Source: Pseudomonas sp.
GTDB taxonomy: Bacteria > Pseudomonadota > Gammaproteobacteria > Pseudomonadales > Pseudomonadaceae
Length of the DNA: 7,392 bases
NCBI GenBank assembly: GCA_003525045.1
Contig: DQGF01000549.1
Location: 1 to 7,392, forward strand
Direction: 5' to 3'
Part shown: positions 6,536-7,392 of the stretch, piece by piece
Layout of the letters: every line of letters begins with the position of its first letter
Position numbering within the stretch: the first letter of the stretch is position 1
The notes under the pieces: model-generated
Told to the model about the DNA's origin: nothing
The model's database searches: none
Seen by the model: the letters and a program-made list of their open reading frames with translations, nothing else
Translations under genes and position numbers: made by a program

Positions 6536-6690
6536 TGGTTATTCTCCACACAGGTTTCAAGGGCGATCGAATGATCGTTAAGCAATGGAGGGCGACGGGC
6601 GGAGAAAGGTTTTATCGCTTTTTCGACAGGACGACGAACGGACACCGCTGGTCTGATAGGCGGTCGACAGAACCCGTCAACCAAGGCCAT

Positions 6691-6698
6691 TCTGATAG
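6691..6698 (+). promoter_or_regulatory. Possible AlgU-like -10 and repeated TCTGATAG upstream of the YdcH gene
   Basis: TCTGATAG occurs twice, at 6652-6659 and here, 39 bp apart. The second copy is preceded by GAACCC (6670-6675) with a 15-nt gap, close to the AlgU arrangement GAACTT-N16/17-TCTGA but one base short and with a poor -35. The first copy has no suitable -35. This is a weak candidate promoter for the gene starting at 6752. Confidence 0.2.
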
Positions 6699-6751
6699 TT
6701 GGTGAACGCAATCAATCGCGTTTGCCACCGATCAACAAACGGAGGTGTTCC

Positions 6752-6994
6752 ATGCCGGTGACCCATGACCTTTATCAGGACCTGAAACTCACAAAGGAAG
6801 AGATCCAGCAAAAACGCACCAAGGATCCGTTACTGGATTCACTGATCAACAAGTATTCGCAGGCGGACGCCGAGGTGGTAAAGGCCGAGACCGCCCAATC
6901 GGACGCGCTCAGCGATGATGCTCTGAAGAAGCTCAAGGAGAAGCGTGTGCTGGTCAAGAACAAGATCGTTGAACGACTTCAGGCACCGTCCTGA
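6752..6994 (+). CDS. YdcH/DUF465 family small protein
   Basis: This 80-aa cytoplasmic helical-hairpin protein begins MPVTHDLYQDLKLTKEEIQQ and contains DPLLDSLINKYSQADAEVVKAE and, near the end, SDDALKKLKEKRVLVKNKIVERL. The HDLY start, the central Y..D..V..E helix and the LK.[KR]R..VK.[KD]I C-terminus are the family signature. The family's biochemical function is not established. The ATG is preceded by GGAGG with 6 nt spacing, which fixes the start; the 10 codons further upstream in frame (from a TTG) lack such a site. It runs divergently from the DUF4142 gene and is followed after 110 bp by another small gene on the same strand with its own promoter-like element. I saw no strong terminator between them. 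Confidence 0.88.
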   Translation: MPVTHDLYQDLKLTKEEIQQKRTKDPLLDSLINKYSQADAEVVKAETAQSDALSDDALKKLKEKRVLVKNKIVERLQAPS

Positions 6995-7035
6995 CTCTCC
7001 GAACCCCGCCACCGACGACTGGTGACTGAAAAATT

Positions 7036-7064
7036 GGAACGGTGATAAATACCGGCACCTCGAA
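7036..7064 (+). promoter_or_regulatory. ECF-sigma-like promoter (GGAAC-N19-TCGAA)
   Basis: GGAAC at 7036-7040 and TCGAA at 7060-7064 are 19 nt apart. Both boxes, and the T before GGAAC, are shared with the element at 5604-5631. Transcription would start near 7071, about 34 nt before the ATG at 7105. The recurrence of both boxes in front of the two acidic-protein genes raises the chance that both are real, but the sigma factor cannot be named from this alone. Confidence 0.4.
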
Positions 7065-7104
7065 TGATCAGAGTCCGAATCGACGGCTCCATGCGAGGTG
7101 CCCC

Positions 7105-7365
7105 ATGACTGATCCAATTGTCGCCAGTAAAGAAAAGTACCCCAGCGAAGAACAGGGTGGCTACGACCCCATCCCGACCCATCCCGAACCCCTGAGCCCA
7201 GGACGCACCACCGTCAACCCTGAAGATGAACCGGGCATCGATGAACTGCCGAACAATGAAGGTGCGGTCCCCATGGACCAGGACGATGGCACTGACCTCG
7301 ATCCGGAAAGGGTGCGTGAAGAAACGGGCAACGCGGTGCGCGATGACGAGATGGATCCCCGGTAA
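7105..7365 (+). CDS. Small acidic Pro/Asp/Glu-rich disordered protein (hypothetical)
   Basis: This 86-aa protein belongs to no family I can name with confidence. It begins MTDPIVASKEKYPSEEQGGY and has a Pro-rich stretch (DPIPTHPEPLSPG, about 21-33). An acidic second half follows (EDEPGIDELPNNEG, then MDQDDGTDLDPERV), ending DDEMDPR. It has no Cys, signal peptide or membrane segment and should be largely disordered. The ATG has GAGG 6 nt upstream. The open frame back to 7042 overlaps the predicted promoter and is unlikely to be translated. In composition, size and promoter it resembles the 89-aa protein at 5685-5954, though I see no alignable homology. A hydrophilin-like stress role is a guess. 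Confidence 0.78.
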   Translation: MTDPIVASKEKYPSEEQGGYDPIPTHPEPLSPGRTTVNPEDEPGIDELPNNEGAVPMDQDDGTDLDPERVREETGNAVRDDEMDPR

Positions 7366-7374
7366 ATCAAGATC

Positions 7375-7392
7375 AAAAAATCGCAGCCCCTG
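7375..7392. terminator. Probable left half of a terminator, cut by the window edge
   Basis: An A6 tract (7375-7380) is followed by TCGCAGCCCCTG up to the last base, starting 10 bp after a stop codon. This is the form of the left arm of a bidirectional terminator in pseudomonads, where a GGCTGCGA-like arm and T tract would follow. The second arm lies outside, so this is unproven. Confidence 0.35.

Noticed and set aside
6564..6577. CGATC-GAAT-GATCG inverted repeat upstream of the DUF4142 gene
   Set aside because: The arms are only 5 bp. Such matches are common by chance and there is no supporting context.
7010..7024. Hairpin CACC/GGTG followed by AAAAATT as a terminator after the YdcH gene
   Set aside because: The stem is only 4 bp with a 7-nt loop, and no T tract follows the stem directly. 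It is too weak to call.
1..7392. CRISPR arrays, tRNA or rRNA genes, insertion sequences or phage genes
   Set aside because: No spaced direct repeats, tRNA-like cloverleaf, transposase motifs or terminal inverted repeats were seen. The only repeat-family element is the REP hairpin at the left edge.

Overview
The window looks like chromosomal DNA of a fluorescent-group Pseudomonas. GC content is high. A REP hairpin typical of that group, containing GCTCGCGAA, sits at the left edge. The small proteins on the right (YdcH/DUF465, DUF4142 and acidic hydrophilic proteins) resemble families common in pseudomonads. The genus assignment is an inference from these features, not from a database match.

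Region 1 (about 28-5455, minus strand) is one six-gene block read right to left: rsbR, rsbS, rsbT, an RsbX-type PP2C phosphatase carrying its own N-terminal HATPase domain, a soluble histidine kinase, and a hybrid histidine kinase/response regulator (REC-PAS-HisKA-HATPase-REC). The genes are separated by 4 and 14 nt or overlap by 4, 8 and 11 nt, so this is almost certainly one translationally coupled operon. RsbR and RsbS are the STAS proteins that build a stressosome, RsbT is the switch kinase, and the PP2C protein would reset it. No sigma factor, anti-sigma factor, RsbU or RsbV is present. The likely output is therefore the two downstream kinases, as a stressosome-controlled phosphorelay ending outside the window.

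Region 2 (about 5456-5684) is a 229-bp divergent intergenic region. It holds an inverted repeat in the presumed rsbR leader and, on the plus strand, an ECF-sigma-like promoter (GGAAC, 18 nt, TCGAA) in front of a small acidic protein gene.

Region 3 (about 5685-7392) holds four small genes: an 89-aa acidic disordered protein (+), an exported DUF4142 protein (-), a YdcH/DUF465 protein (+) and an 86-aa acidic disordered protein (+). A perfect 22-bp palindrome flanked by A and T tracts is a bidirectional terminator between the first two. The last gene has a second GGAAC/TCGAA promoter-like element with a 19-nt gap. Two similar promoter-like elements in front of two acidic hydrophilin-like genes beside a stressosome operon suggest an envelope or osmotic stress locus, but no sequence link shows that the operon controls these genes. 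There is no gene-free stretch longer than 300 bases.
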